A DNA stretch of 64,000 nt from JBBQVS01 sp038211295 (GCA_038211295.1 JBBQVS010000010.1:17393-81392), one strand, 5' to 3'; shown: positions 50,806-59,986, numbered from the stretch's first letter. Notes: generated by a model not told the origin, from the letters alone. Numbers and translations: made by a program.

Positions 50806-50816
50806 CTATAAGCCTA

Positions 50817-53423
50817 TTACGCGCGAATCTCTTCAAGCATTGACAGGTTCACGAACAGATCGCAACTTTGACGCAAGGTCGCGGACATGGCCTCGTCAAA
50901 GGCTGCAACCTCGACACGCACGCCATGATCGGAACAGTAGTCAAGCATTGGCATGAAATCGCTGTCGCCACTGACAAGCACGATACAATCAACGGCTCCA
51001 CCATCTACGATACGCACAACATCCATACATAGGTCAAGGTCGAGGTCGGCCTTTTTCGCGCCACTGGCAAACGTTTTATAGTTCTTGGTGGTGATGCGAT
51101 AGCCCAAACCCTTGACCGCAGTCAGGAACATCTGCTCATCGCCGGGTTGTGGACTGGTCGGGCAATACGCGTGCGCTCGAATGAGCCGACGATTACCACG
51201 CAAGAAGTCGAGCAGCTTGCCAAAGTCAATCGCGATACGCTGAGTACGCGCCGAGTAGAGCAGGTTCGCGACATCCACGAAAACGCCGACGCGTTCCGTA
51301 GAAGGGAACGGAGGCAGCGAAACCGAGACATTTGTTGGCGACTGATTCGCGCGGCGCAGTTCTGTTACCATGCGATCTGTTTGTGTCTGAATAGCCTGTG
51401 ACACAATATTTGCGAAGTGGTTCATCGAGGCTGCTGGCAATGATGGCTGCCCACCCGTGGCTGTGGTTACAACGGGATAGGGAGCTGTGCGAAGCGGCTG
51501 CGACTCCACGCGGACGGTGCGCCCATCACGCGTTGTATTGACACTTCCGCGTGCTGGTGATGGCTCTGGCCCCATGAATGGGCCACTTGCCTCGTTGCCT
51601 TGATTCATCTGTCCCACCGTGTAACCGGACACAATTGTGTATGGATTCGCCACGGCCTGTGCCTCTAATGCAGGGCTAGGAACACGGGTTGGCATTACTG
51701 GTGGCGCGATAGGCGCGAGTGGCGCGACAGGTACGAGTGGCGCGAGTGGCGCGACAGGTACGAGTGGCGCGAGTGGTGCCGATGGTGTCAGTGCCGCAGC
51801 AATGGGAGCCACTGATTGTACACTGTTCACGCTTGCCGCGATCTCTTTCGCAGTTGGCGTGCGATGGCGACGACGACGGCGCGAATTGGCCTTTTGCAGG
51901 TCTGCGTATTCCAACGGTGGCAGGTCTTCGGGCGCGACCTCTTCGGGTATCACGCTGCTCTCAGTCGCGAGTGCCACCGCGATATCCGCGATAGAAGCGG
52001 GCGAGACAACCGGAGCTTGCTCTTTTTCACGGTGCCGTTCTGATACGTGACGGCGGCGTCCGTGTTCCGTCGGCGCAGCGATGGTGCTGGTACTTTCCAT
52101 GCTTATTGCTTCTCCACCTGATTGCTCCGCGATGCTCACCGGAGTGGCAGGGGAGGCAGCGGGAATATTTACAGGCGACATTTTAGGTTCTAGCGTTACG
52201 CTCTCTTCGACACGCGCGAATGTTGGCGTTGGTTGTGTCGCGGGCGGTGGTGTCAAAACAACGCTACCATTGGTTGTGGGCGCGGCAGTGGGCAGGACAG
52301 GCTTACCTGCTGCTGGCTGCGTTTTTGCCGATGGGCGATCAAAGCGATACCGACGTGCAGGTTTAGGTGTCTCTGCTGGCGGCTCAAGAGTGGGCGACGT
52401 TGCCACTTCCTGTACAAGTGTTGGCTCTGTCGCGGCAGGTGCTGCGGCCTCCTCGCGATGCCGTGTCGCGCCGTGACGTGGCAGGCGTAGGCGCTGAGCT
52501 GGACGCAGCAAAGGGGACACAGGACGCTCGATGCGTTGTGTCGCGGGTGTCGGAATGCTCTCCGCTTCCTGACTGGTCTTCGCGACTGCTTCTACACGCT
52601 GCTCTTGCTCGGCTACGACTGCCTCGGCAGGCTCGTGAGTAGTTCCGCTCCTGGTCAGGCTATCATCACTTGGCGTAAAGACGGCCCCCTCCCCGAAATC
52701 GACGGGCGGAAGCACCTCTTTAGCGGTGATTGGTTGCTCGGACGTTTGCGTGACACTCGCGGTGGTCTCCACAGACGAAATTTCCGCATAAGGTTCTCGT
52801 TGCGACTCTTGCATGGACGCGTTTAGATGCGCCTCTGCCTGCGCTTCGGCCTCCGCTTGTGCTTGATGAAACTCCGCGAGAAACGAGGTAAAGGGACGCG
52901 GGGCATCCTCAGTCGTTTCAATCGGTGTAACCTGCGCGACGGCGGCACTGCTCTCCTCAGCAAAAATGGGGGAGGCGACGGCATCAACCATTTCGGGTGA
53001 AACTGGCGCACTTTCGGCCACAGGAGACTGCTCTATACCTTCCTCGCTTTTTTCGAGCGCGTTAAGCGTAGCAGCAATAGGCATTGCTTCTACATGTACT
53101 GGCTCCTCAATAATCAGCGTTGACTCTACTTCCTCAACCGCAGCATGTTCGAGTTCTGTACCTGTCGTGCCAGAAGCGGTGGGTGCCACTTCGTCGGTTA
53201 GTTGCTCGTAAGTGAGTGTTTCGCTTGCTACTTCAGGAGCCGAAGAAGTAGTGCTATCGGTATCATTTTCAGAAACATGTAGCGCGGCAGGAGTCTCATC
53301 GGGAGATGACGGTATTTCCGCGCCAGATGCTTCGGAGGTATGTTGCTGCTCCACAACGGCTTCGTTAACGTGTTGAACGTTGTTCGCTTCATCGTGTTCA
53401 GACTGTCTATGCTCTGTTGTCAC
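50817..53423 (-). CDS. NYN (PIN-like) ribonuclease-domain protein with a very long disordered N-terminal region
   Basis: The last 160 residues of this 868-residue protein are an NYN domain of the LabA/DUF88 kind: VGVFVDVANLLYSARTQRIA near residue 708, KADLDLDLCMDVV, and LVSGDSDFMPMLDYCSDHGV, which supply the acidic residues of a PIN-like nuclease site. The first 700 residues are low-complexity (Ala, Pro, Glu, Ser, Thr), acidic at first and then basic with arginine clusters (SRRRRRHRTPTAK), and include a tandem VPVAPLAPL repeat. The start is GTG at 53423 with GGAGG before it; the longer frame upstream has no such site. An RNA-targeting scaffold is possible. Confidence 0.85.
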   Translation of the reverse strand: MTTEHRQSEHDEANNVQHVNEAVVEQQHTSEASGAEIPSSPDETPAALHVSENDTDSTTSSAPEVASETLTYEQLTDEVAPTASGTTGTELEHAAVEEVESTLIIEEPVHVEAMPIAATLNALEKSEEGIEQSPVAESAPVSPEMVDAVASPIFAEESSAAVAQVTPIETTEDAPRPFTSFLAEFHQAQAEAEAQAEAHLNASMQESQREPYAEISSVETTASVTQTSEQPITAKEVLPPVDFGEGAVFTPSDDSLTRSGTTHEPAEAVVAEQEQRVEAVAKTSQEAESIPTPATQRIERPVSPLLRPAQRLRLPRHGATRHREEAAAPAATEPTLVQEVATSPTLEPPAETPKPARRYRFDRPSAKTQPAAGKPVLPTAAPTTNGSVVLTPPPATQPTPTFARVEESVTLEPKMSPVNIPAASPATPVSIAEQSGGEAISMESTSTIAAPTEHGRRRHVSERHREKEQAPVVSPASIADIAVALATESSVIPEEVAPEDLPPLEYADLQKANSRRRRRHRTPTAKEIAASVNSVQSVAPIAAALTPSAPLAPLVPVAPLAPLVPVAPLAPIAPPVMPTRVPSPALEAQAVANPYTIVSGYTVGQMNQGNEASGPFMGPEPSPARGSVNTTRDGRTVRVESQPLRTAPYPVVTTATGGQPSLPAASMNHFANIVSQAIQTQTDRMVTELRRANQSPTNVSVSLPPFPSTERVGVFVDVANLLYSARTQRIAIDFGKLLDFLRGNRRLIRAHAYCPTSPQPGDEQMFLTAVKGLGYRITTKNYKTFASGAKKADLDLDLCMDVVRIVDGGAVDCIVLVSGDSDFMPMLDYCSDHGVRVEVAAFDEAMSATLRQSCDLFVNLSMLEEIRA

Positions 53424-53901
53424 TAAGACCTCCAGTCTCAGCAATACGGACCGGAGCGTGTAGTAAGAAACGTTCTGTTGAGGACGGTTTGCCCTCGTGT
53501 TTGAAGATATGCAGGGTATACCATGCGTTGCGTGTCCTGTAAAACAGAACACGAACGACGGTCTCACCTCTTGATTGTGTTCAAGGCACGCAACGGGTTT
53601 TCGGGCAGGGCGCACATGTGCTTACTATCAGGTACACATGGGAAAGGCTACGCCACTTCTCATATGTCCACACTGAATGTGCAGAACCCTCTTGCACCGA
53701 TCCGCGTTGTCAACGGGCAGAAAAACACCTGATGCCCAGGCATATATTGTCCGCCCCTCTCTTCTCTCAGGCAGTCGTCTTACACTGCGCTCTTGTATGA
53801 GTCGGTCCGAACTTGTCTTTATCTACGCCGTTATTTTCACGGAAACTGCACACGCCTGTCGAACGGCGGAACACGGGAGTGTACAGGGAGGACAGAGGAC
53901 A
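53424..53901. other. Intergenic region without a recognised gene
   Basis: This 478-bp gap lies between two minus-strand genes and holds the presumed promoter of the NYN gene. Short frames exist on both strands but none has a ribosome site or protein-like sequence. I see no repeat or stable hairpin. Confidence 0.5.
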
Positions 53902-54642
53902 CTAGTCTTCCGTCTCTGCCACGAGTGGAACAGAGCGTATATCAGTACGTGTATCAGAGCGAGCTTCTTGCTCTTGCGTCTCGACAAACTGCTCTTGTCC
54001 ACCAGGAATAGCACGCGCACGCGGCGTCTTCTGCGTAGCCCGCCACACAGCGACAATGCGCTCTATAGCGGTCAAATTCGAGAAGACCGCGAGTATTGCC
54101 AGTATCCAGATACTGGCACCGGATAAAAGACCAATAGCGAGAAGAACAACACGTTCAGGGCGAGCAAGAAGGCCCACTTTGCACTCAATGCCCAACCCTT
54201 CGGCGCGAGCTTTGGTATAGCTCACCATTAAGGAGCCAACAATCGCGGTATAGATGAAAGAAATCATCCATAGTTGCTCATGTGCCGCAGGCCAGAACAT
54301 ATCACGGAAGTTCGCGGGTCGCTGCAATGTATACCAGAGTAACCCGAATAGAATAATACTCTCCGAATAGCGGTCTAGCGTCGAGTCGAAAAAGGCTCCA
54401 AAGGTGGTGGCGGTATGTTGTACACGCGCCATCGCCCCATCGAACATGTCAAAAATGCCAGCTAGCAGCACCAGCAAGCCACCGATAAACAAGAACCCTT
54501 GAGCAACCACCACTGCTGTTATAAGGCTCAGCAGTAGACCTATTCCGGTCAACATATTGGGGGTAACGCCTGAGCGAGCCATCGGTTGTATGATTTGCAT
54601 AACCAGATGTCTACCCCACTGCTGGATACGTCTGCTAAACAT
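53902..54642 (-). CDS. CDP-alcohol phosphatidyltransferase family enzyme
   Basis: The 246-residue membrane enzyme has the complete family signature D-x2-DG-x2-AR-x8-G-x3-D-x3-D (DMFDGAMARVQHTATTFGAF then FDSTLDR) near residue 65, and about six hydrophobic helices. These enzymes join a CDP-diacylglycerol or CDP-alcohol to glycerol-3-phosphate, inositol or a related alcohol. MARSGVTPNMLTGIGLL resembles the phosphatidylinositol-phosphate synthase/PgsA group. A polar C-terminal tail of about 45 residues is not part of the core. The ATG lies 6 nt after TACAAT, so the mRNA may be leaderless. Confidence 0.9.
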   Translation of the reverse strand: MFSRRIQQWGRHLVMQIIQPMARSGVTPNMLTGIGLLLSLITAVVVAQGFLFIGGLLVLLAGIFDMFDGAMARVQHTATTFGAFFDSTLDRYSESIILFGLLWYTLQRPANFRDMFWPAAHEQLWMISFIYTAIVGSLMVSYTKARAEGLGIECKVGLLARPERVVLLAIGLLSGASIWILAILAVFSNLTAIERIVAVWRATQKTPRARAIPGGQEQFVETQEQEARSDTRTDIRSVPLVAETED

Positions 54643-54648
54643 ACTTCT

Positions 54649-54657
54649 ATTGTACCA
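54649..54657 (-). promoter_or_regulatory. Extended -10 directly before the CDP-alcohol transferase start
   Basis: TGGTACAAT on the minus strand (extended -10) ends 6 nt before the ATG at 54642. No clear -35 is seen, as usual for extended -10 promoters. A start site at or near the ATG is expected. Confidence 0.55.
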
Positions 54658-54711
54658 TACTCTGTATAGAGAGAACTAGAGTTTTTGCAAAAAGACATGA
54701 AAATGCTAAAG

Positions 54712-55025
54712 TTAGACGGTGAAAAGCCTTCGTTGTGGGGAAAGTATACCACGTTCGATGGCGACCGCGACAGCAGAGGCCCGCGAGTCAACACCTAGCT
54801 TGAGGTAGATGCTGGCAAGGTGTATTTCACTGTTGGCTCGCTGATACAGAGCCGCGCGGCAATCTCTTTGTTGCGTTCGCCAAAGGTCACATGCTGCAAC
54901 AGCTCACGCTCTGCCACTGGTGTCCCCCGCCCTTTCTTCTGTCTCACTATCAGCACTTTCGGAGGGCAACACCTGCAGACCCGCGTACACAATCTGCTGA
55001 TCGTTGGCTGCTATCTCGCGAATGG
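54712..55025 (-). pseudogene. Remnant of a LuxR/NarL-type response regulator
   Basis: Three frame segments together recreate the end of a NarL-type response regulator. The first gives TIREIAANDQQIVYAGLQVL (end of receiver/linker); the second PVAERELLQHVTFGERNKEI then AARLCISEPTVKY (LuxR helix-turn-helix); the third HLASIYLKLGVDSRASAVAV then AIERGILSP. Shifts occur near 54922 and near 54821. The receiver domain is missing from the window segment upstream, where a terminator and tRNA-Lys lie. This is a broken gene and not a sequencing slip at a single spot. Confidence 0.8.
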
Positions 55026-55050
55026 TTTATAATTTTGTTCCACTAACAAC

Positions 55051-55094
55051 GAAAAGCGGTATGCGTGATGTCTGTATCATGCATACCGCTTTTC
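55051..55094 (-). terminator. Terminator of tRNA-Lys
   Basis: GAAAAGCGGTATGC pairs with GCATACCGCTTTTC (14 bp), continuing with GTGAT/ATCAT (one wobble). It lies 15 bp beyond the 3' end of the minus-strand tRNA-Lys. Confidence 0.8.
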
Positions 55095-55109
55095 ATCTGA
55101 ACAGCAATA

Positions 55110-55181
55110 ATGGGCAACCAGGGAGTCGAACCCTGAACCTAACGATTAAGAGTCGTGTGCTCTGCCATTGAGCTAGTTGCC
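55110..55181 (-). tRNA. tRNA-Lys (anticodon CTT)
   Basis: A cloverleaf on the minus strand: acceptor GGGCAAC/GTTGCCC, D-arm GCTC/GAGC, anticodon loop CTCTTAA, T-arm CAGGG-TTCGACT-CCCTG. The anticodon is the complement of 55147-55149. CCA is not encoded. Confidence 0.95.
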
Positions 55182-55428
55182 CGCCTGGAACACACTGATA
55201 ATACCATACTCTGCACGCTTCGTCAAGAAGATTTCAAAGTTTTTTGTTGTATCAAGTATTTGTCCACTGGTTGAGACATTTCACTATGCTTAGCCCCTTT
55301 GTACTATGTTTCATGGTGTTTCATGCTGCTAGCCAGCAAGATGCGCTACTATGCAGAGTAACGAGTGTTTATTTGTGTACAGGTTATGGATGAGCCTGTG
55401 TTATTAACCTGATGAAGGAGAGACTAAC

Positions 55429-56193
55429 GTGCATCGTATTCCTAGCAATCGTAGTGCCTACGAGAAGAGTCAGCGCATTCTAGGGTATTTTCGCCAGCAT
55501 CGCATGGCGAGTATTGTGACTGGGCATGTGGTGGTAGTGGCTTTACTGAGCATAATTTTACTCAGCAGTGCTTTTGGCTCAACAATATTTGGAGCCTTCG
55601 CACAGGCAGCGTGTTCCAGTGGCGACCAGACGTATATGGTTGCGAGCGGCGATACGCTTGGGGCTATTGCTAACCGCTATCATGTCTCGTGGCAGAGTCT
55701 GGCGACCTATAACAGAATTGCCAACGCCAACGTTATCTACATCAACGAACATATCTGTATTCAAGGGAAACACGCACCGACGGCAGGTGGTGGGGGCAAT
55801 GGTGGTGGGATAACGTACTCCGGCAACTCGAATGCGGCGCGTGGCTGGTCAAATCCTTACCCTTATGGACAATGCACATGGTACGCAAGCCAGCGTTTCC
55901 AGCAACTACACGGCTTTTACGTTCCCTGGACTACGAACGCGAATGCGTGGCAGTGGACGGCACGCGCCTATGACTATGGATGGCGTGTCTCAAGTCGTCC
56001 CTCCGTTGGTGCGATTGTCGATCTCCAACCCTGGGTGCAGGGCGCGTACAGCTTCGGGCATGTTGGCGTTGTCGAGCAAGTGTTCGCCGACGGGTCAGTA
56101 ACCGCCAGCAATATGAACTGGGGCGTGTACTACTGGCAGGTCTCCCGCATCCATGTTGCGCCCGGCTATGGGGTAACATTTATCAGCTATTAG
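55429..56193 (+). CDS. Exported LysM-CHAP peptidoglycan hydrolase
   Basis: The 254-residue protein starts with GTG (GAAGGAGAG upstream). A signal anchor (VVVVALLSIILLSSAFGSTIFG) is followed by a LysM unit between two cysteines (CSSGDQTYMVASGDTLGAIA to INEHICIQG), a glycine linker, and a CHAP domain with the catalytic cysteine in PYGQCTWYASQRFQ and the histidine in YSFGHVGVVEQVF. CHAP enzymes are amidases or peptidases that cut peptide stems. Its N-terminal half parallels the SLT transglycosylase at 29898. The 247-bp gap before it holds no gene. Confidence 0.93.
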   Translation: MHRIPSNRSAYEKSQRILGYFRQHRMASIVTGHVVVVALLSIILLSSAFGSTIFGAFAQAACSSGDQTYMVASGDTLGAIANRYHVSWQSLATYNRIANANVIYINEHICIQGKHAPTAGGGGNGGGITYSGNSNAARGWSNPYPYGQCTWYASQRFQQLHGFYVPWTTNANAWQWTARAYDYGWRVSSRPSVGAIVDLQPWVQGAYSFGHVGVVEQVFADGSVTASNMNWGVYYWQVSRIHVAPGYGVTFISY

Positions 56194-56209
56194 AAAAACA
56201 AAACAGCAA

Positions 56210-56288
56210 CAGGGAGACCGCGAGGGTCTCCCCTACATGTAAACGCGTCATGCTACAACGTGTAGGGGAGACCCTCGCGGTCTCCCTG
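56210..56288. repeat. Large inverted pair of family B repeats
   Basis: Arms 56210-56237 and 56261-56288 are perfectly complementary (28 bp) around a 23-nt loop. Each arm also contains the small GGGAGACC/GGTCTCCC dyad of family B. It follows the LysM-CHAP gene and faces ppk, so it probably ends both transcripts. Confidence 0.9.
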
Positions 56289-56295
56289 CTCCCTG

Positions 56296-56335
56296 CTTCC
56301 TCATGTTACCAACTACTTCCTCATGTTACCAACTA
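56296..56335. repeat. 20-bp direct repeat, two copies
   Basis: CTTCCTCATGTTACCAACTA occurs twice in tandem (56296 and 56316), just before the end of the ppk gene. Confidence 0.85.
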
Positions 56336-56346
56336 CATACCTGTAA

Positions 56347-58491
56347 TTATATATCCGTGTCCGAGTACAGTACCTCATCTTCTAGCGTGTTATACACATG
56401 TTGTGTATCGTCTTCTTCAAAGAGCGAATGAGTTGCGAACCAGTCCTGACAGTCGAACTCTTCTTCGCTATTTTGCGCGTGTAGGTGACGATAAGTGCCA
56501 TCGGTCTGCAAGTGATACGCGTTTGTTGTGTCGGCGAGGTAGGTCAGCAACACTTTCTCGTACAGGATCGAGCGTAGATCGGGCGACTCTATAGGGAATA
56601 GTGTCTCGACACGTTTGTCGAGGTTGCGCTGCATCAGATCGGCACTACCTAGATAGACTTCCTCCTGCCCGTTATTGCCAAAGTAATAGATGCGGCTATG
56701 TTCGAGGAAACGGCCCACAATACTTATGACACGAATATTGTCGCTCACGCCCTCGACACCGGGACGCAGACTACACATCCCACGAATAATCAGGTCAATG
56801 TGTACACCCGCTTGCGAGGCGCGATACAGAAGCTTAATCATATCAGGATCAGTGAGCGCGTTGAATTTGAAAATCAAACGTCCGTTCCCGTGCCGCTCGT
56901 GTAACTGTATCTCGCGCTCGACCAGTTGCGCAAATTTGGGCCGCAGTTCTGTTGGAGCAACAAGCAACTTATTGTAGCTTGTGCCACGCGCATAGCCCGT
57001 GAGCGAATTGAAAAGATCGGTTGCGTCGGCACCAAGTTCCGGCTTACAGGTAAAAAGTCCGAAGTCCTCATAGATTTTCGCAGTCGAGGCATTGTAATTG
57101 CCTGTGCCGAGATGCACGTAGCGTTGTAGCCCCTTCTCCTCTTTACGCACGACAAGGGCTACCTTCGCATGTGTTTTCAACGTCAGCGACCCGAAGACAG
57201 CATGAACGCCAGCACTCTCCAGTTCACGCGCCCAACCGACATTATTCTCTTCATCGAAACGTGCCTTCAATTCCACCAGTACCGCCACCTGTTTTCCATT
57301 CTCAACCGCTTTGAGCAAAGCTTTGACGACGGGTGAATTCTTGCCGACGCGGTACAATGTCTGCTTAATCGCCAGTACCTGTGGGTCGTCCGCCGCCATA
57401 GAAATGAAATCGACGACTGAATTGAAGCTATCATACGGATGGTGCAACAGTAGGTCTTTTTTCTGAATAGCACCAAACATATCGGCATCTTTGTGGAGAA
57501 AGGAAGGAGTGCGCGGCGAAAGCGGTTCGTCCTTCAATCTTGAACGCTCAAGAGCATGAAGTTCCATTACCGCGTCCATACCGAGTGGCCCATCAATGAC
57601 CGAGAGGTCGCGCGAGGTGATTTCCATATTGTCGAGCAGCAGACTGCGGATACGTTGCGGCATAGAGGGATTGATTGCGAGATCGACGACAAGTCCAAAG
57701 CGACGATCACGTACCTCTTGCTCAATGTATTCGAGCAAGTCCAGCGAGTCATCGAGTTGCAATTCGATATCGGCATCACGCAACACACGAAACGGATATG
57801 ATTCCCACACATTGTAGCCGGGGAAGAGTACGTTTAGATTGGCGGCGATAATCTGCTCGATCCATACAAAAGCCTGCACAGACTCTTGTTCGCCTTGAAC
57901 AGGCACTGCCACAAGACGTGGGAGCGTGGAGGGAACTTTGACGCGTGCGAACAACTCGCTTTGCGCTGCATCCGCGATCACAACAGCAAGGTTTAGGCTC
58001 AAGTTTGAGATGTGCGGGAAGGGATGCCCTTGATCGACGGCAAGTGGTGTCAGGACAGGAAAAACTTCGTCCCTGAAGTACGCCCGCATTGCCTTACGTT
58101 GTCGCTCGTCTAATTGCTCGTAATCAAGAACATGAACATGCTCTGTTGCGAGCGCGGGCTGAAGCACTGTACGCCAATACTCGCGTACTTCCTGAATGAG
58201 AGGAGTGAGGCGTTCACGAATAGTCGCGAGCTGCTCCTCGGCGGTATGCCCATCGGGACTACGCAATGTTTTGCTGGACGCGACCTGATCTTTGATACCG
58301 GCGAGGCGAATCATGATGAATTCATCGAGATTGGTTTCAAAGATCGAGATAAACTTTATACGCTCTAAAAGCGGGTGGCGTTCATCCTTTGCCTCCTCGA
58401 AGACGCGGCGGTTGAACTCAATCCAGCTTAGCTCACGATTTATGTACAGGTCAGGGTGTTCTAACTCGGTTGGGGGAGTGTGTTGATTCAT
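56347..58491 (-). CDS. ppk: Polyphosphate kinase 1
   Basis: Ppk1 makes polyphosphate from ATP and can run in reverse. The 714-residue protein has the N-terminal part (YINRELSWIEFNRRVFEEA, FISIFETNLDEFIMIRLAGI), the catalytic histidine region LQRYVHLGTGNYNASTAKIY and a second conserved histidine region in GMCSLRPGVEGVSDNIRVIS followed by FLEHSRIYYFG. The length fits the family (about 690-720). The C-terminus ends with an acidic stretch. It lies after the family B repeat pair and is divergent from a gene-free stretch of 157 bp. Confidence 0.96.
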   Translation of the reverse strand: MNQHTPPTELEHPDLYINRELSWIEFNRRVFEEAKDERHPLLERIKFISIFETNLDEFIMIRLAGIKDQVASSKTLRSPDGHTAEEQLATIRERLTPLIQEVREYWRTVLQPALATEHVHVLDYEQLDERQRKAMRAYFRDEVFPVLTPLAVDQGHPFPHISNLSLNLAVVIADAAQSELFARVKVPSTLPRLVAVPVQGEQESVQAFVWIEQIIAANLNVLFPGYNVWESYPFRVLRDADIELQLDDSLDLLEYIEQEVRDRRFGLVVDLAINPSMPQRIRSLLLDNMEITSRDLSVIDGPLGMDAVMELHALERSRLKDEPLSPRTPSFLHKDADMFGAIQKKDLLLHHPYDSFNSVVDFISMAADDPQVLAIKQTLYRVGKNSPVVKALLKAVENGKQVAVLVELKARFDEENNVGWARELESAGVHAVFGSLTLKTHAKVALVVRKEEKGLQRYVHLGTGNYNASTAKIYEDFGLFTCKPELGADATDLFNSLTGYARGTSYNKLLVAPTELRPKFAQLVEREIQLHERHGNGRLIFKFNALTDPDMIKLLYRASQAGVHIDLIIRGMCSLRPGVEGVSDNIRVISIVGRFLEHSRIYYFGNNGQEEVYLGSADLMQRNLDKRVETLFPIESPDLRSILYEKVLLTYLADTTNAYHLQTDGTYRHLHAQNSEEEFDCQDWFATHSLFEEDDTQHVYNTLEDEVLYSDTDI

Positions 58492-58581
58492 ACGTTTGTC
58501 CTAATGTCTTATATCGCACATGTCGCTTTGTTGTAGCATCCGCTTTTGTCACGATGCAAAAAGACATTTAGCTTCTACAAA

Positions 58582-58616
58582 GGGAGTGACGCAGGCTATT
58601 TGCCTGCGCCACTCCC
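58582..58616 (-). terminator. Terminator of the S53 peptidase gene
   Basis: GGGAGTGACGCAGGC pairs with GCCTGCGCCACTCCC (14 of 15 positions) around a TATTT loop, 32 bp after the S53 stop. Confidence 0.8.
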
Positions 58617-58648
58617 TGAGTACACACTATCTCGGTGCTATGCCAGCA

Positions 58649-59986
58649 TTATATTCTCTTGACGAGGCCATTCACAATTGGGCTGCCAAGACCACTGGCG
58701 GCATCCCAACCCTTTTTGGCATTGTAGCCGGTGATGCGGACGGTGCCATCAAAAGAGAAGAACGAGTTGTTGCCAACGGTGATATCATGATATGCCTTGC
58801 TGGCAGAGTTCTTCGCGACACTGTACAGCAATGGATTCAAGAAACCGATGGATTTGCCATGATACTGGTCAGCAAGGGCGACGATACCGGCCCATTGTGG
58901 GGAACCGGCACTTGTGCCGCCGGATAGCGAGAAGCCACCGGCCTGGTAGACCAAAACACCGCCATTGACGGCTGCGTTGTAGGTGATATCGGGAAGGCCG
59001 CGCGCGTTGCCCGTCACAAAGCCCTTCTGGAAGCTGGGCTTGGAGTAGATGGTGCTATAGCCACCACCGCCACCAATGTTGCTGAAGCCACCGAGGTCTG
59101 ACTCGTTCCAGACAAGTTCTGTCTGGTATGTGCCACTAGCCTTAGCGAACAACTGGGTGCCGCCTACGGCTGTGACGTAGGGGTCGGAGGCAGGAGAGCT
59201 TGCGCTCAAGAAGTATGAGTTTGGCTTGCCATCACATGTTGGCTGTGTTGCGCCTTGATCGCCAGCAGATGCAAGAACGCTGATGCCTTTGGCGGCAGCA
59301 TTCACATAGTTCTGGTGTTCAAGTGGGAGCAGGGCCGGATCGACGCAGCTTTCGCCTTCGCCGAAGCTCTGCGAGATAACCTGACCAATGCTATGGTCAA
59401 TAGCATATTTGGTTACGCCATAGAGATCGATGTCATTATTCGATGGTGCCAGCACGAGATCAATCGTTGCACCTGGAGCAACCGCGTGCGCCCATTCAAC
59501 GTCGAGCGTGATCTCGCCTGCCCACCCTTGCTGATTGGGATCGGCAGGGTTAAACGGTGTAAGGCCAAGTGGCGCGATAATATTGAGTGTTGGGTCTGGT
59601 AAGCCAAAGGTACTATCAAATACTTTCAGGTCTGCGGCGATAGTAGGACTCTGGTAGGCATCGACGATAACGATAGTAGTACCTTTTCCGGTGATACCAG
59701 CTTTGTAGAGGTCAGTATAAGAATAGGCGGTAGTGATCTGCTGTGGTGAGTAACAGCGAAATGGAGCATTAGGAAGCTGACATTTGAATTGCGTCTGACC
59801 TGAACCTGACGCGACTTTTGATGTAGGCAGGGTAATGGGCCGTGCGATAACTCTGTGCGGCTTAATTGCAGCAGAAGCATGGGCTTTAGTGGTAGTCCAG
59901 AAAGCGAGGCTACCAAAGAGGGCAAGCAGCGTAAACACAGTAATAGTTACGCGAGAGACACCGGATGAGAGCTTAGAATTTCTCAA
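58649..59986 (-). CDS. Secreted S53 (sedolisin/kumamolisin-type) peptidase with a short or missing pro-domain
   Basis: S53 enzymes are acid-active serine-carboxyl endopeptidases. The 445-residue protein has a signal peptide (VTITVFTLLALFGSLAFWTTTKAHA), then only about 50 residues before the catalytic domain. Catalytic residues are visible: GWAGEITLDVEWAHAVAPGA (Glu and Asp, E-x3-D), LASAGDQGA (oxyanion Asp) and the serine in SGGTSAGSPQWAG. A calcium-binding end is suggested by YHDITVGNN and KKGWDAASGLGSP. Most relatives have a 150-200 residue pro-kumamolisin domain, which is absent here. Two cysteines lie before the catalytic domain. Confidence 0.92.
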   Translation of the reverse strand: MRNSKLSSGVSRVTITVFTLLALFGSLAFWTTTKAHASAAIKPHRVIARPITLPTSKVASGSGQTQFKCQLPNAPFRCYSPQQITTAYSYTDLYKAGITGKGTTIVIVDAYQSPTIAADLKVFDSTFGLPDPTLNIIAPLGLTPFNPADPNQQGWAGEITLDVEWAHAVAPGATIDLVLAPSNNDIDLYGVTKYAIDHSIGQVISQSFGEGESCVDPALLPLEHQNYVNAAAKGISVLASAGDQGATQPTCDGKPNSYFLSASSPASDPYVTAVGGTQLFAKASGTYQTELVWNESDLGGFSNIGGGGGYSTIYSKPSFQKGFVTGNARGLPDITYNAAVNGGVLVYQAGGFSLSGGTSAGSPQWAGIVALADQYHGKSIGFLNPLLYSVAKNSASKAYHDITVGNNSFFSFDGTVRITGYNAKKGWDAASGLGSPIVNGLVKRI

